From assembly GCA_964609215.1 (NCBI GenBank), contig CAZSQZ010000003.1, positions 186,001 to 250,000 of the forward strand: 64,000 nucleotides of DNA, in the 5' to 3' direction. Made by a program: the position numbers and the translations under genes. The notes under the pieces were generated by a model, which saw only the letters and a program-made list of their open reading frames with translations, made no database searches and had not been told where the DNA came from. This stretch comes from JABDKJ01 sp964609215. Lineage in GTDB: Bacteria > Bacteroidota > Bacteroidia > Flavobacteriales_D > JABDKJ01. Positions 45,114-54,192 of the stretch are shown piece after piece (position 1 is the first letter of the stretch; each line of letters opens with the position of its first letter).

Positions 45114-47069
45114 CTACTTTTTCAAGTTCCAGTTTAGCCCAAAAAGCCACCAACGACTTGGTGCTTTCGCTCCTAAAATCTCTTGATACTGAGTATCGGT
45201 TGCATTTAAAAGTTTACCGTAAATGGAAAAATCAGAATTAAGGTTCCAATACAATTTACTATTGGCAATAAAGTATGACGCCAAGATATTTCCTTCAACA
45301 GATTCTACTAATTCTTCTTGACGAGTGATATAGTTTCCATTGATATTTAGACCTATTGTATTACTGAAATTAATATCAAATAGAAAAGAGAAATTGTGTG
45401 TAGGATGATTGGAAATGTACTTAGACAACTCTCCTGCATCTCCAGTAGTTTCCAAATAGGTATAATTCAACCTTATTCCAGTTTGAACCTCGTTATTCAA
45501 GTTCCATTTGTTTAAGCCTATAGAAGTCTCAAAACCGAAAACATCGGTATTTGAAATATTGCTGGCATAAAAATAATCTGCGCTGTCTTGAAGATTTGTC
45601 AAATTGGGAATATCTAATTGATTGGTAAGAGCAAAATCAATGAGATTGGTAGATGCACGATAAAAACCGGTTAAAGAAAAATCTAATTTATCCTTCTTAT
45701 AATCTAGACCTAAATCAAATGAGTTTGAACGTTCAGCTTCCAAATCTGGATTTCCAGCATTTCTGCCAGGGCTTAGTAAAGCTATATTATTGGAAATATA
45801 TCTTTCTGTGAAATCTGGCGTTCTGAATGAACGACCATAGGAAGTTCTTAGCACCCAGTTATTCATTGGATAGCTCAAGCTTACCTGAGGTAATAACTCA
45901 CTTCCAAAAACATCATCATTTTCTAATCTAAGACTAACATTACTGTTTAATCCATTCTTAAATTTTTTTGAAAAAATTGCAAAAATTCCAATGCTGGTAT
46001 TTTCATGATTTCCTCTATCTGTGCTTTCGACTTCTCTAACTAAATACTGCGCTCCAAAAGCAAGTGTAGTAGTACTATTGATATAATTGCTTTGAAAAAC
46101 ATTTGCAAAAAGTTGTTTCATCTTGTGATCGTTGGGTGCAAACAAAGGGTTAAACTCAAAAAAGTCCGTTGAGACTCTATAACCAAAATCCAATTCAATT
46201 TTCTTTTTCTTGAAATCTGAAATTACGGCAAACTGTCCCCAATTATTGGATGTCTCCTCTCTAGACTCATCAAAAGCACTTCTAGTATAAAAATACTTTG
46301 CTTTAAAATCTCTTCTATCATTTGAGAATCTAGCATAAAACCTTAAGCTATCATCTAATCTATAAGCTAATGATAATGAAGCTGTTTGCAAATTGAAGTT
46401 ATTATTGAATAAGGAATCTTCTGCAACTCCAGCGTCAAAGTTAGGATTGCGTAATTCTTCTCCTTCGGAATCCAAAATCCGATATGATCCTGTTATTGAG
46501 AATTTATCCTTAGAATATTGTATCCCAACATCTGACTGCAATAGTCCATGATCTCCATATCCAATATCGACCTGACTGCTCAACTCGTCCTTGTTTTCTT
46601 TTTGAACATAGCTCTTTGTCTTTATATGAATCAATCCTCCAACTGCATCCGCTCCATAGGAAGAAGCAGCAGGTCCTTTTATAACTTCAATTTGATGAAT
46701 ATCTGCTAAGGCAAGGGGAAAATTATTATTGAAATGGCCAGTAAGTGGGTCATTGAAACGAACGTTATCTACCATTACCAAAATTTGGGTAAAAGTGCTT
46801 CCTCTTATACCTATATCAGCCTGTACACCGAAACCATTTCGAGAGTTGATATTTACTCCACTAACATATCTAAGAAGTTCATCTATGGAAGTTACTGGCA
46901 TTTCCTGAATATCTTCTTCTGTAATTAATTCAACACTTCTACCGGTTTCGTAGGCTTTTTGATTTATTTGTGTGGCTGTAATAAAAACAGAGTCTAATTG
47001 AATTGCCTGAGATTCAGCAGAGTAGTGAAATGCCATAATCATGGCAAGAAATACAAGAAATTTCTTCAT
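45114..47069 (-). CDS. TonB-dependent outer-membrane receptor
   Basis: A 651-residue receptor with signal peptide (FLVFLAMIMAFHYSAES), a plug domain (SIDELLRYVSGVNI, ADIGIRGSTFTQILVMVDNV, IEVIKGPAASSYGADAVGG) and a 22-strand-type barrel ending in WWLFGLNWNLKK. It lacks the N-terminal carboxypeptidase-like extension of SusC types, so it resembles BtuB/siderophore-type receptors. The ligand cannot be told: no substrate-processing or binding-protein genes are adjacent. It is 44 bp downstream of a DUF2891 gene but separated from ligA by only 44 bp. Confidence 0.9.
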   Translation of the reverse strand: MKKFLVFLAMIMAFHYSAESQAIQLDSVFITATQINQKAYETGRSVELITEEDIQEMPVTSIDELLRYVSGVNINSRNGFGVQADIGIRGSTFTQILVMVDNVRFNDPLTGHFNNNFPLALADIHQIEVIKGPAASSYGADAVGGLIHIKTKSYVQKENKDELSSQVDIGYGDHGLLQSDVGIQYSKDKFSITGSYRILDSEGEELRNPNFDAGVAEDSLFNNNFNLQTASLSLAYRLDDSLRFYARFSNDRRDFKAKYFYTRSAFDESREETSNNWGQFAVISDFKKKKIELDFGYRVSTDFFEFNPLFAPNDHKMKQLFANVFQSNYINSTTTLAFGAQYLVREVESTDRGNHENTSIGIFAIFSKKFKNGLNSNVSLRLENDDVFGSELLPQVSLSYPMNNWVLRTSYGRSFRTPDFTERYISNNIALLSPGRNAGNPDLEAERSNSFDLGLDYKKDKLDFSLTGFYRASTNLIDFALTNQLDIPNLTNLQDSADYFYASNISNTDVFGFETSIGLNKWNLNNEVQTGIRLNYTYLETTGDAGELSKYISNHPTHNFSFLFDINFSNTIGLNINGNYITRQEELVESVEGNILASYFIANSKLYWNLNSDFSIYGKLLNATDTQYQEILGAKAPSRWWLFGLNWNLKK

Positions 47070-47139
47070 ATTATTAAATTGGCCGCGAATGTATTAATAT
47101 GAAAAAAAAAGAAAAATAAAATTAGGAGAAATTGATTGT

Positions 47140-48225
47140 CTAAATTGGATTTTGAACTAGGGCATATATAGCAAAAGAACCCAACCAATGTCCTCCTTCA
47201 TAAGAATCTGATATCAAATTAGGTAAAGAATAGTTCATATGTTCATTGCCATTGTTATTCAAGAAAGCGTATTCAGGATACTGATGGGCTAGGCCATAGA
47301 AGACCCAAGCTCTGCTGAAATTCAAACCATCTAAATGAACCAGTTTACCATCTTTTCTGTCGCTTACTTTTCCTGGTTCCAAATGAGGATTATTAATAAG
47401 TTCAGGAATAAAGGATTCAAGCCAAGGTTTAAATTCCTTGGGCGGTAATACTCTTCTCATTATGTCTATCTCTTCCAAACAAGGAGATAGAAAATCGTAC
47501 CCACTTGGTTCCCAAGAAAGCGGACAGTTGGAGTCCTGCAAAAAATATTCTCTGGAACGGGATTCGATAAGCGCTTTCAACTCTTGATGCCCGGTCGTAT
47601 TGGCATAATCCCAAGCAAAACTCAATCCGAAAGAGGTGTTGCTGTGTTCCCCGACTCTAATGGGATAAATTAGATTAGGTAGAAAATCAATGTAGCCCTG
47701 TACAATTAGATCTACGAGAGGTTGCAAATTACTTTCTAATTTTCTTGCCAATGGATCATCCCAAGTGTGCAGTTCTTCTGAAAGTTTTAGAAGCCAGGCC
47801 CAGCCATAGGTGCGTTCAAAAGATTTATTGTGTGCATCATCGAAATAACTGACTTCTGTTAAAATATTCTCTTCCGATAAGTTTTGCAGGAGTGCCCTTC
47901 TTCCATCTTCTGCCCTATCCATATTTGGAAACTCTTTTAGCAATTTAACAATGCTCCAGTGACCATGAACAGATGAATGCCAATCAAAACAACCATAAAA
48001 CGCTGGATGAAGGACTATAGGCTCTTTCAAATCATTTGAATCACCCAAAACCTGTCCCAGCTTATATGGATATTTTTTATAAACACAAGACAAGGGTAAT
48101 TCTAATAATTGATTTGCTTCTTTCTCGGAAAGAAACAACGGTTCGTATTCAACTTTTACCATTTTCGGCTCCATTTCACAAGCGAAAAGAGCAAGTAGCG
48201 ATATAAAAAAAATAGATTTATTCAA
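47140..48225 (-). CDS. DUF2891 lipoprotein
   Basis: A 361-residue protein with lipobox LLALFAC and the DUF2891 signature HPAFYGCFDWHSSVHGHWSIVKLL near residues 94-117. Later family stretches are TYGWAWLLKL, GEHSNTSFGL and EPSGYDFLSPCLEE. The fold is predicted to be an alpha/alpha toroid; the function is not established. The start is TTG at 48225, overlapping the upstream membrane-protein gene by 8 bp. It is 70 bp upstream of the TonB receptor, so co-expression is possible. Confidence 0.82.
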   Translation of the reverse strand: MNKSIFFISLLALFACEMEPKMVKVEYEPLFLSEKEANQLLELPLSCVYKKYPYKLGQVLGDSNDLKEPIVLHPAFYGCFDWHSSVHGHWSIVKLLKEFPNMDRAEDGRRALLQNLSEENILTEVSYFDDAHNKSFERTYGWAWLLKLSEELHTWDDPLARKLESNLQPLVDLIVQGYIDFLPNLIYPIRVGEHSNTSFGLSFAWDYANTTGHQELKALIESRSREYFLQDSNCPLSWEPSGYDFLSPCLEEIDIMRRVLPPKEFKPWLESFIPELINNPHLEPGKVSDRKDGKLVHLDGLNFSRAWVFYGLAHQYPEYAFLNNNGNEHMNYSLPNLISDSYEGGHWLGSFAIYALVQNPI

Positions 48226-48919
48226 TCAAGTGAGATGAAGTGTTATCATAAGCATCTATATGCAATGTTCCATTTGCAATCTGGTTTATTTTTGGCTGCA
48301 TAATCCATATTCCAACGAAAGAAAACCACAAACAGAAAAACTCACCAACATAATCTGAGAAGGTTACTTTTTTATTTAAAACTGCGGTCTTATATGCTCG
48401 AGCTGCAAAAACAAAGGAATAGAAAATAGCAAATATCATAAATAAATAACCAATGATAATCAAAATGGAAATCACAACTATAAGACTTAAATTTTCAGGA
48501 CCTCCATTTCCAAAAGCATTTGACTCACTAAATAAAATATACATACCAAGAATGATAAGTGCAAATACAAATGCAGGAACATAGACTAAGACATTAAATG
48601 TTTTAAGGTTTACTTTTAACTCTTCAGGCAAACTGTTGTTAGAAGCATTTGCTAAATGATACATCCACATTTCTGTTAAGAATAATCCTAACAAGCTTGG
48701 TAAATAAATCAATAATAAAAACTTCATTTTTCCAAATATAAAATCTGGATCTGAAGGGCCATATGCATGAGCAAAAGGGTCACCATTTGAACCATTTTCT
48801 ATAAAAGAAATCATATTTACCACCCAATAGATATAGAAAGCCATGGTCAAAACAAATGGCACCACAACAAGGACAATAAATACAAGCCAATGAGGTGATT
48901 TAAGTAAGAAGTTTTTCAT
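48218..48919 (-). CDS. Multispan membrane protein, intact paralogue of the broken neighbour
   Basis: A 233-residue membrane protein with four to five hydrophobic helices. I do not recognise the family. The C-terminal part (YKTAVLNKKVTFSDYVGEFF then GIWIMQPKIN) is very similar to that of the gene just upstream, which identifies a tandem duplication. GIWIMQPKIN with a short acidic tail ending HLIE is shared. Its stop overlaps the DUF2891 start by 8 bp. Confidence 0.75.
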   Translation of the reverse strand: MKNFLLKSPHWLVFIVLVVVPFVLTMAFYIYWVVNMISFIENGSNGDPFAHAYGPSDPDFIFGKMKFLLLIYLPSLLGLFLTEMWMYHLANASNNSLPEELKVNLKTFNVLVYVPAFVFALIILGMYILFSESNAFGNGGPENLSLIVVISILIIIGYLFMIFAIFYSFVFAARAYKTAVLNKKVTFSDYVGEFFCLWFSFVGIWIMQPKINQIANGTLHIDAYDNTSSHLIE

Positions 48920-48947
48920 TCAACAATAGTAATTCAAAATCAGTAAT

Positions 48948-49638
48948 TTATTCAATGAGGTGATCAGCTATTCTATCTCCATCTAAATGTAAAGTGCCGC
49001 TTTCTAACTTATTAATTTTTGGTTGCATTATCCAAATTCCAACAAATAAAAACCATGCAGCAAATAATTCACCTATATGATCTCCTAATGTAACTTCTCT
49101 TTGCAACACTGCAGTCTTGTATATTTTAGAACAAAAATACATGGTGTAAATAGACATGAAAAGGGCGGCAAAATAAGGAGATATAATAAAGGACATTGTA
49201 AAGCATAAATTCACTTTCAAAGTCTCCCGTATTCTCAAAGAATTCAATACTCAAATTATCCAAAAAATATAGACCTATAAAATTAGGGGCCAGTTGTATT
49301 AACAAAGTCAAAATGAGTAAAATATTAAACCAAGTGGTGTTTTTTCTTAATTCCTTGGGAATGTATTCTTGCAATCGGTTACCTAAAACCCAATACCAAG
49401 CGAAAGAAAAAAAACTCAACAAATAAATAGGAGTGATAATTTTCGCAATTCTGGATAGTTCTGAAAAAACAGTCATAATGTAATCGCTACTCTGATTTCC
49501 AGCAGCTTCAATGGCTCTTATATCATTGAATAGCTCATAGAACATATAGCCGCCAAAAAGAATAATTAGAACATACGGCAAAACATAAACAAAAATGAAA
49601 AATTGCCAGTCCTTTATTCTTAGAAATAGATTAGACAT
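48948..49638 (-). pseudogene. Frameshifted multispan membrane protein gene
   Basis: Two overlapping reading frames together form one paralogue of the 233-residue gene downstream. The first frame (from the ATG at 49638) has the N-terminal helices and then runs into an unrelated tail; the other supplies KIYKTAVLQREVTLGDHIGE and GIWIMQPKINKLE, matching the intact copy to its HLIE end. The span is 691 nt, one base over a multiple of three, and would give 229 residues if one base were skipped. The most economical site is the four-base A run at 49170-49173 (T run on the coding strand), after which ISLF joins AALFMSIYTMYF. A true mutation or a sequencing error cannot be separated here. Confidence 0.8.
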
Positions 49639-49659
49639 ACGTGCTTTTAGATTCTAAAC

Positions 49660-50262
49660 TTACCATAAAAATGGAATAAGCTTCCATTTTACATGATTTG
49701 AGTAGATTTCATACTCTTTAAATTTCAATAAAAAATTTTCCTCGGTGATTATTCTCAAGATTAAAAATGGAATGAACAAAATAAAAACAATCCAAGACCA
49801 ATTTGTGCTTGCTGAAAGCACACAAGAAAGCAACATGATGGATTCTCCAAAATAGGCTGGATGTCTTATAATACTGTAAAATTTGTCTTTCTTAATTTCC
49901 CTTTTATCTGGAAGAACAGCAAAGCTTTTTCCCAATTCAAGGAAAGAAAGTATAGTAATTATCCCACCGATGCTAAATAAAGTTTCAGCAAACAAATTCC
50001 ATTCTAAAATGGGCTTCGTGAGTTTAAAAAGTAAGCCCGCACAGATAAATGAGGGAATACAGAGTAATGTATCCCTTTCATTTGCAAGAGCAATAATGGG
50101 TCTTCTTGAAAGAACCAAAATTCCCACAGTAAAATTTAAAACTGAAATTATTATTCTAACGATTCCAAATTCCGAGTTGCTGAAACTGTGATAAAGACCT
50201 AAAATGGCCCAACATAAAATACTTAAGCCAAATAAAACATTAAATAAACGCTCGTATCTCAC
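49660..50262 (-). CDS. Isoprenylcysteine-methyltransferase-like (ICMT/PEMT family) membrane protein
   Basis: A 200-residue membrane protein with about five helices. YSIIRHPAYFGESIMLLS followed by RIITEENFLLKFKEYEIY is the conserved SAM-binding core of the phospholipid/isoprenylcysteine methyltransferase-type family. Bacterial members mostly lack known substrates. The start is GTG at 50262; 3 bp separate it from the upstream Cys-rich gene, so they likely form an operon with the membrane-protein pair downstream. Confidence 0.78.
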   Translation of the reverse strand: MRYERLFNVLFGLSILCWAILGLYHSFSNSEFGIVRIIISVLNFTVGILVLSRRPIIALANERDTLLCIPSFICAGLLFKLTKPILEWNLFAETLFSIGGIITILSFLELGKSFAVLPDKREIKKDKFYSIIRHPAYFGESIMLLSCVLSASTNWSWIVFILFIPFLILRIITEENFLLKFKEYEIYSNHVKWKLIPFLW

Positions 50263-50265
50263 TAA

Positions 50266-50535
50266 TTAATAAAGCCAGAATCCCCAATCAAATAAATAAC
50301 TTAAAAGATTAATAAGAATTAAGCCGCCCACATAGAAAACCCAGGATGGAACTCCGCCATCATTTTCAACTTGAGGAGAAGTTACTCGCGTTGCCTCAGG
50401 ATCAAAAACATAATCCGGACACTCGTTTTCAAAATCGGCTAATTGATCTGTTAAGCCACAAAGTAAACCTTGTTCGTTGTCGAATTTTCTATTCTTACAG
50501 TTTCTGCAAAACGCCAGGTGTTGTTCTCTTGTCAT
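50266..50535 (-). CDS. Small Cys-rich membrane protein
   Basis: An 89-residue protein. The N-terminus holds four cysteines in the pattern CxxC-x12-C-x12-C (CRNCKNRKFDNEQGLLCGL, then ECPDY), suited to bind zinc or an Fe-S cluster. The C-terminus is one or two hydrophobic helices ending DWGFWLY. Proteins of this layout are common in Bacteroidota, but I know of no assigned function. It heads the operon with the methyltransferase-like gene. Confidence 0.7.
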   Translation of the reverse strand: MTREQHLAFCRNCKNRKFDNEQGLLCGLTDQLADFENECPDYVFDPEATRVTSPQVENDGGVPSWVFYVGGLILINLLSYLFDWGFWLY

Positions 50536-50632
50536 GGTCAGTATATGGTATTGATTGGTTTAATTGCTGTAATATAGTAAATTTAATCTTCTCATTGTCA
50601 GGATAAAACATAGCTCTGAATATAGTAAAGGA

Positions 50633-51115
50633 TTGAATAATCTTAGTTTTAGGAAATACACGCTAAAAGATTTAGCTCTAGTTGAAAAATTTTATTCTAA
50701 TTCATCAGTAATGATTTATATAGGTGATGGTAAAATCTATTCAGAAGAAGAATGCAATCAAGCGGTGGTAAAGGTCGTTTCCAGATACAAAGAAGATACT
50801 CACCTGGGACATTGGGCCGTTTACGATGGAACCAAATATATAGGAAAGGCTCTTTTACTTCCCTGGGATAATTCAATTGATTTTGAGCTGGGATATGGCG
50901 TTTTTCCTGAATATTGGGGAAATGGATATGGATTTCAAATGGCAAAGCAAATGCTTGAAATGGCCATTAAAGATGGGCATGAAAAGCTAGTGGCAACGGT
51001 TCATAGGAAAAACAAGGCAAGTATCCGAATACTGAAGAAACTCGGTTTTAAATACAAGAAAATTGTGAGGAAGAACGGAAGGAGAAAAGATTTATATGAA
51101 TGGAAAAGGCACTAG
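50633..51115 (+). CDS. GNAT-family N-acetyltransferase (RimJ/RimL type)
   Basis: A 160-residue GNAT domain: FRKYTLKDLALVEKF opening, ELGYGVFPEYWGNGYGFQMA as the acetyl-CoA A motif, and ATVHRKNKASIRILKKLGFKY as the B region typical of RimJ/RimL-like proteins. Substrate unknown. The start appears to be TTG at 50633, as no ATG fits the frame. It overlaps rimO tail-to-tail by 4 bp. Confidence 0.82.
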   Translation: MNNLSFRKYTLKDLALVEKFYSNSSVMIYIGDGKIYSEEECNQAVVKVVSRYKEDTHLGHWAVYDGTKYIGKALLLPWDNSIDFELGYGVFPEYWGNGYGFQMAKQMLEMAIKDGHEKLVATVHRKNKASIRILKKLGFKYKKIVRKNGRRKDLYEWKRH

Positions 51116-52422
51116 ATCAATTTTCCCTCTAGGTCATAATGACTGGCTCCGGTAATTTCAACTTCTGCAAAATCCCCAATTCTTACATAAGCGTCTTTCT
51201 TCGGAACCAAAACTTCATTATCGACTTCAGGGGAATCAAATTCGGTTCTTCCAATAAAAAATTCTCCTTCTGCTCTATCAAAAAGAACTTTTAATTTCTT
51301 CCCAATCATTGCTTGATTCTTTTCAAATGAGATATGAGATTGGGCTTCCATTATTGCTTCTTGTCTTTCTTTTTTCAACTCAGCAGGAACATCATCTTCG
51401 GAATTATATGCATGTGTATTTTCTTCATGACTGTATGTAAAAATACCCAGCCTTTCAAATCGAATATCCTGCACCCAATTGAGCATTTCCTGAAAATCCT
51501 CTTCCTTTTCTCCTGGGTAACCAGCAATCAAAGTGGTCCTCAAAGCAATGTCTGGAATTCGGTTTCTGATTTCATTAACGAGTTCGTAAGTTTTCTCCTT
51601 GGTAATTCCTCTGCGCATCGCTTTCAACATATTACTGGATGCGTGCTGCAATGGCATATCCAAGTAATTGCAAATGTTTGAACGTTCTTTCATTACATCA
51701 ATCACGTCTAAAGGAAAGCCCGAAGGGTACGCGTAATGCAGTCTTATCCATTCCAAACCATTGACATCTGAAAGTTCTTTTAACAAATCGGATAGCGCCC
51801 TCTTCTTATAGAGATCCAGACCATAATAGGTAAGGTCCTGAGCAATTAGCATAATTTCCTTTACTCCACCGGCAACCAAATTTTTAGTTTGCTCCACCAA
51901 TTGATCTTTGGGAGTACTTCTATGTTTTCCTCGCATTAAGGGAATTGCACAAAAACTGCACGGACGATCACATCCTTCAGCAATTTTAAGATAGGCATAA
52001 TGACTTGGTGTGGTCAGGAGCCGCTCTCCCACCAACTCGCTTTTATAATCTGCCTTGAGAGTCTTTAATAGTCGGGGTAGATCTCTTGTTCCAAACCATG
52101 AGTCCACTTGAGGAATTTCTTTTTCCAAATCCCCTGCATATCGCTCTGAAAGGCATCCGGTAACAATAAGCTTGTCTACCTTGCCTTCATCTTTCGCATC
52201 TGCATAAGCTAAAATGGTATCAATACTTTCTTGTTTTGCATTGTCAATAAATCCGCAGGTGTTAACAATGACTATTTCCGAATCAAAAACTTCACTTTCA
52301 TGTTCAACATCAAATTTATTGGCTTGCAATTGTTTCATCAAAACCTCTGAGTCAAAGATGTTCTTAGAACAACCCAATGTCACCACATTCACCTTATTCT
52401 TTTGAAGGGGTTTTGTTTTCAT
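51112..52422 (-). CDS. rimO: Ribosomal protein S12 methylthiotransferase
   Basis: A 436-residue radical-SAM methylthiotransferase. N-terminal MTTase domain (VVTLGCSKNIFDSEVLMKQL), radical-SAM motif CDRPCSFCAIPLMRGKHRS (CxxxCxxC, about residues 146-153), and a C-terminal TRAM domain (DAYVRIGDFAEVEITGASHYD). LGCSKN and IPLMRGKHRS point to RimO rather than MiaB. It adds a methylthio group to Asp of S12. Downstream of ftsY, in the usual Bacteroidota order rpmB-rpmG-DUF4295-ftsY-rimO. Confidence 0.95.
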   Translation of the reverse strand: MKTKPLQKNKVNVVTLGCSKNIFDSEVLMKQLQANKFDVEHESEVFDSEIVIVNTCGFIDNAKQESIDTILAYADAKDEGKVDKLIVTGCLSERYAGDLEKEIPQVDSWFGTRDLPRLLKTLKADYKSELVGERLLTTPSHYAYLKIAEGCDRPCSFCAIPLMRGKHRSTPKDQLVEQTKNLVAGGVKEIMLIAQDLTYYGLDLYKKRALSDLLKELSDVNGLEWIRLHYAYPSGFPLDVIDVMKERSNICNYLDMPLQHASSNMLKAMRRGITKEKTYELVNEIRNRIPDIALRTTLIAGYPGEKEEDFQEMLNWVQDIRFERLGIFTYSHEENTHAYNSEDDVPAELKKERQEAIMEAQSHISFEKNQAMIGKKLKVLFDRAEGEFFIGRTEFDSPEVDNEVLVPKKDAYVRIGDFAEVEITGASHYDLEGKLI

Positions 52423-52440
52423 TTTTCAATTTTGAGTGAT

Positions 52441-52531
52441 GAATGTTAAATTTTAAATTCCTCTGGAGTAAATTTCATGTAAATAATGACAAGTGTTTCA
52501 TTCAACATTTACAATTTAGCATTTAACATTC
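52441..52531. repeat. Long imperfect inverted repeat between ftsY and rimO
   Basis: Arms of 19 bp at 52441-52459 and 52513-52531 match at 17 of 19 positions (left starts GAATGTTAAA, right ends TTTAACATTC), with a 53-bp centre. No ORF lies inside. It may be a small AT-rich dispersed repeat or a processing or terminator structure; both arms are AT-rich, so chance is not excluded. Confidence 0.45.
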
Positions 52532-52540
52532 CTTAAAAGG

Positions 52541-53491
52541 CTAGTTAAACAGGGAATCTACAAATTCATTGCGGTTGAAAACTTGCAGATCTTCCATTTG
52601 CTCTCCTACTCCTATATATTTTACTGGAACTTTCAATTGATCTGATATTCCAATGACTACACCTCCTTTTGCGGTTCCGTCTAATTTAGTAATTGCAAGA
52701 GCAGTTATTTCCGTTGCTGCTGAGAATTGCTTTGCTTGTTCAAAGGCATTCTGACCTGTAGAACCATCTAAAACTAAAAGTATTTCATGCGGAGCTGTTT
52801 CTACATGCTTTTGCATAACCCTCTTTATTTTGGTCAACTCATTCATCAAATTCACCTTATTATGCAATCTTCCTGCAGTATCGATAATCACAACATCCGT
52901 ATTTGCGGCTTGAGCAGACTGAACAGTATCGAAGGCTACAGAGGCTGGATCTGCTCCCATTCCTTGCTGAACGATAGGAACCCCTACTCTTTCTGACCAA
53001 ATAGTTAATTGATCTACTGCGGCTGCTCTAAAGGTATCCGCAGCTCCTAGCATAACTGATTTTCCTTGCTTCTTAAATTGATTGGCCAACTTACCAATGG
53101 TTGTTGTCTTCCCCACACCATTTACACCCACAACCATTATTACATAAGGTTCTTCCGTTTCTGGCAACTCAAAACTACTTAAATCAGTGGTGTTATTCTC
53201 TTCTAACAGGCTTGCTATCTCTTGCTTTAGAATTCCATTCAGTTCTTCCGTTCCGACATATTTATCTCTTGCAACCCTTTCTTCTATTCTTTCAATAATT
53301 TTTAGGGTTGTGTTCACCCCAACATCTGAAGAAACCAAAACCTCTTCTAAATTATCTAAAACTTCCTCATCTACTTTTGATTTTCCTGCTACTGCTCTGG
53401 AAATCTTACCAAAGATGCTGGTCTTTGTTTTTTCCAGTCCTTTATCAAGCGTTTCTTTTTTCTCTTTTCCGAATAATCCGAATAATGCCAT
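52541..53491 (-). CDS. ftsY: Signal recognition particle receptor FtsY
   Basis: A 316-residue SRP receptor GTPase. A short acidic/basic N-terminus (MALFGLFGKEKKETLDKG) replaces the long A domain of E. coli. The N domain is followed by the G domain with GVNGVGKTTTIGKLA, DTFRAAAVDQL, DTAGRLHNK and TKLDGTAKGG. It targets nascent membrane proteins to SecYEG. The ATG at 53491 is chosen over a TTG four codons upstream that overlaps the terminator. Cotranscription with the ribosomal genes is questionable because of that terminator. Confidence 0.96.
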   Translation of the reverse strand: MALFGLFGKEKKETLDKGLEKTKTSIFGKISRAVAGKSKVDEEVLDNLEEVLVSSDVGVNTTLKIIERIEERVARDKYVGTEELNGILKQEIASLLEENNTTDLSSFELPETEEPYVIMVVGVNGVGKTTTIGKLANQFKKQGKSVMLGAADTFRAAAVDQLTIWSERVGVPIVQQGMGADPASVAFDTVQSAQAANTDVVIIDTAGRLHNKVNLMNELTKIKRVMQKHVETAPHEILLVLDGSTGQNAFEQAKQFSAATEITALAITKLDGTAKGGVVIGISDQLKVPVKYIGVGEQMEDLQVFNRNEFVDSLFN

Positions 53492-53501
53492 TTTGCTATA
53501 C

Positions 53502-53532
53502 AAAAAAGGCTTCTAACTGAAGTCAGAAGCCT
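53502..53532 (-). terminator. Intrinsic terminator between the DUF4295 gene and ftsY
   Basis: On the minus strand an eight-base-pair stem AGGCTTCT / AGAAGCCT, extended by three more pairs past one mismatch, is followed directly by a run of T (53502-53507). It ends only about 10 bases before the ftsY ATG. It may stop or attenuate read-through from the ribosomal protein genes. Confidence 0.75.
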
Positions 53533-53559
53533 AATTAAAATTTTATTGAATAGATAAAA

Positions 53560-53715
53560 TTAGTCCTTTGCGAACCAATTCTTAATTTCATCATTGTGAA
53601 CGATAGCTTCTTTAAATGCGTATGCACCACTTTTGCCCGTTCTTGTCATTTTAATCACTTTCGTATGATTTTTACCACCACCAGTCTGTAATGTTGCTAC
53701 GGTTTTCTTTGCCAT
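53560..53715 (-). CDS. DUF4295 small basic protein
   Basis: A 51-residue basic protein starting MAKKTVATLQTGGGKNHT and ending EIKNWFAKD. DUF4295 proteins follow rpmB and rpmG in Bacteroidota and are suspected to be ribosome-associated; no function is proven. It begins 7 bp after rpmG ends and is followed by the terminator at 53507-53532. Confidence 0.85.
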   Translation of the reverse strand: MAKKTVATLQTGGGKNHTKVIKMTRTGKSGAYAFKEAIVHNDEIKNWFAKD

Positions 53716-53722
53716 GACTCAA

Positions 53723-53905
53723 TTATTTTATCTCTTTATGAATTGTGTACTTTCTTAAAATAGGATTGTACTTCTTTATTTCCATTCTATCCGGAGTATT
53801 CTTTCTGTTCTTCGTAGTAACATATCTCGAAGTACCCGGCTGACCGCTATTCTTGTGCTCAGTGCACTCAAGTATAACTTGTACTCTATTTCCTTTTTTT
53901 GCCAT
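53723..53905 (-). CDS. rpmG: 50S ribosomal protein L33
   Basis: A 60-residue L33: MAKKGNRVQVILECTEHK, then SRYVTTKNRKNTPDRMEIKKY and the usual C-terminal KYTIHKEIK. It has a single Cys and lacks the CxxC pairs, so it is the zinc-free form. Second gene of the L28-L33-DUF4295 block. Confidence 0.97.
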   Translation of the reverse strand: MAKKGNRVQVILECTEHKNSGQPGTSRYVTTKNRKNTPDRMEIKKYNPILRKYTIHKEIK

Positions 53906-53929
53906 TTCCTAAATCTTATAATAAATAGC

Positions 53930-54172
53930 TTAAATCTTAACCAAATGCCCCGAAGATTTAGCTCTTTTCAAAGCCTCTTCCAAGCCCACTTTGTTAATCA
54001 ATCTAATACCTGAAGTAGATATTTTAAGTCTAATCCATCTTTTCTCAGACTCCAAGTAGAATTTCTTACTTTGCAAGTTTGGATTAAATCTACGCTTAGT
54101 CCTTCTCTTAGAGAAAGATACGTTATTACCAACCATTGCTTTTTTTCCTGTTATTTGACAAATTCTTGACAT
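53930..54172 (-). CDS. rpmB: 50S ribosomal protein L28
   Basis: An 80-residue L28 beginning MSRICQITGKKAMVGNNVS; that ATG at 54172 is the family start, so the 17-codon upstream extension is rejected. It has the basic SKRRTKRRFNPNLQ stretch. First gene of the block, behind a good promoter. Confidence 0.97.
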   Translation of the reverse strand: MSRICQITGKKAMVGNNVSFSKRRTKRRFNPNLQSKKFYLESEKRWIRLKISTSGIRLINKVGLEEALKRAKSSGHLVKI

Positions 54173-54192
54173 TGTCTCAAATTTTTGGGGTG

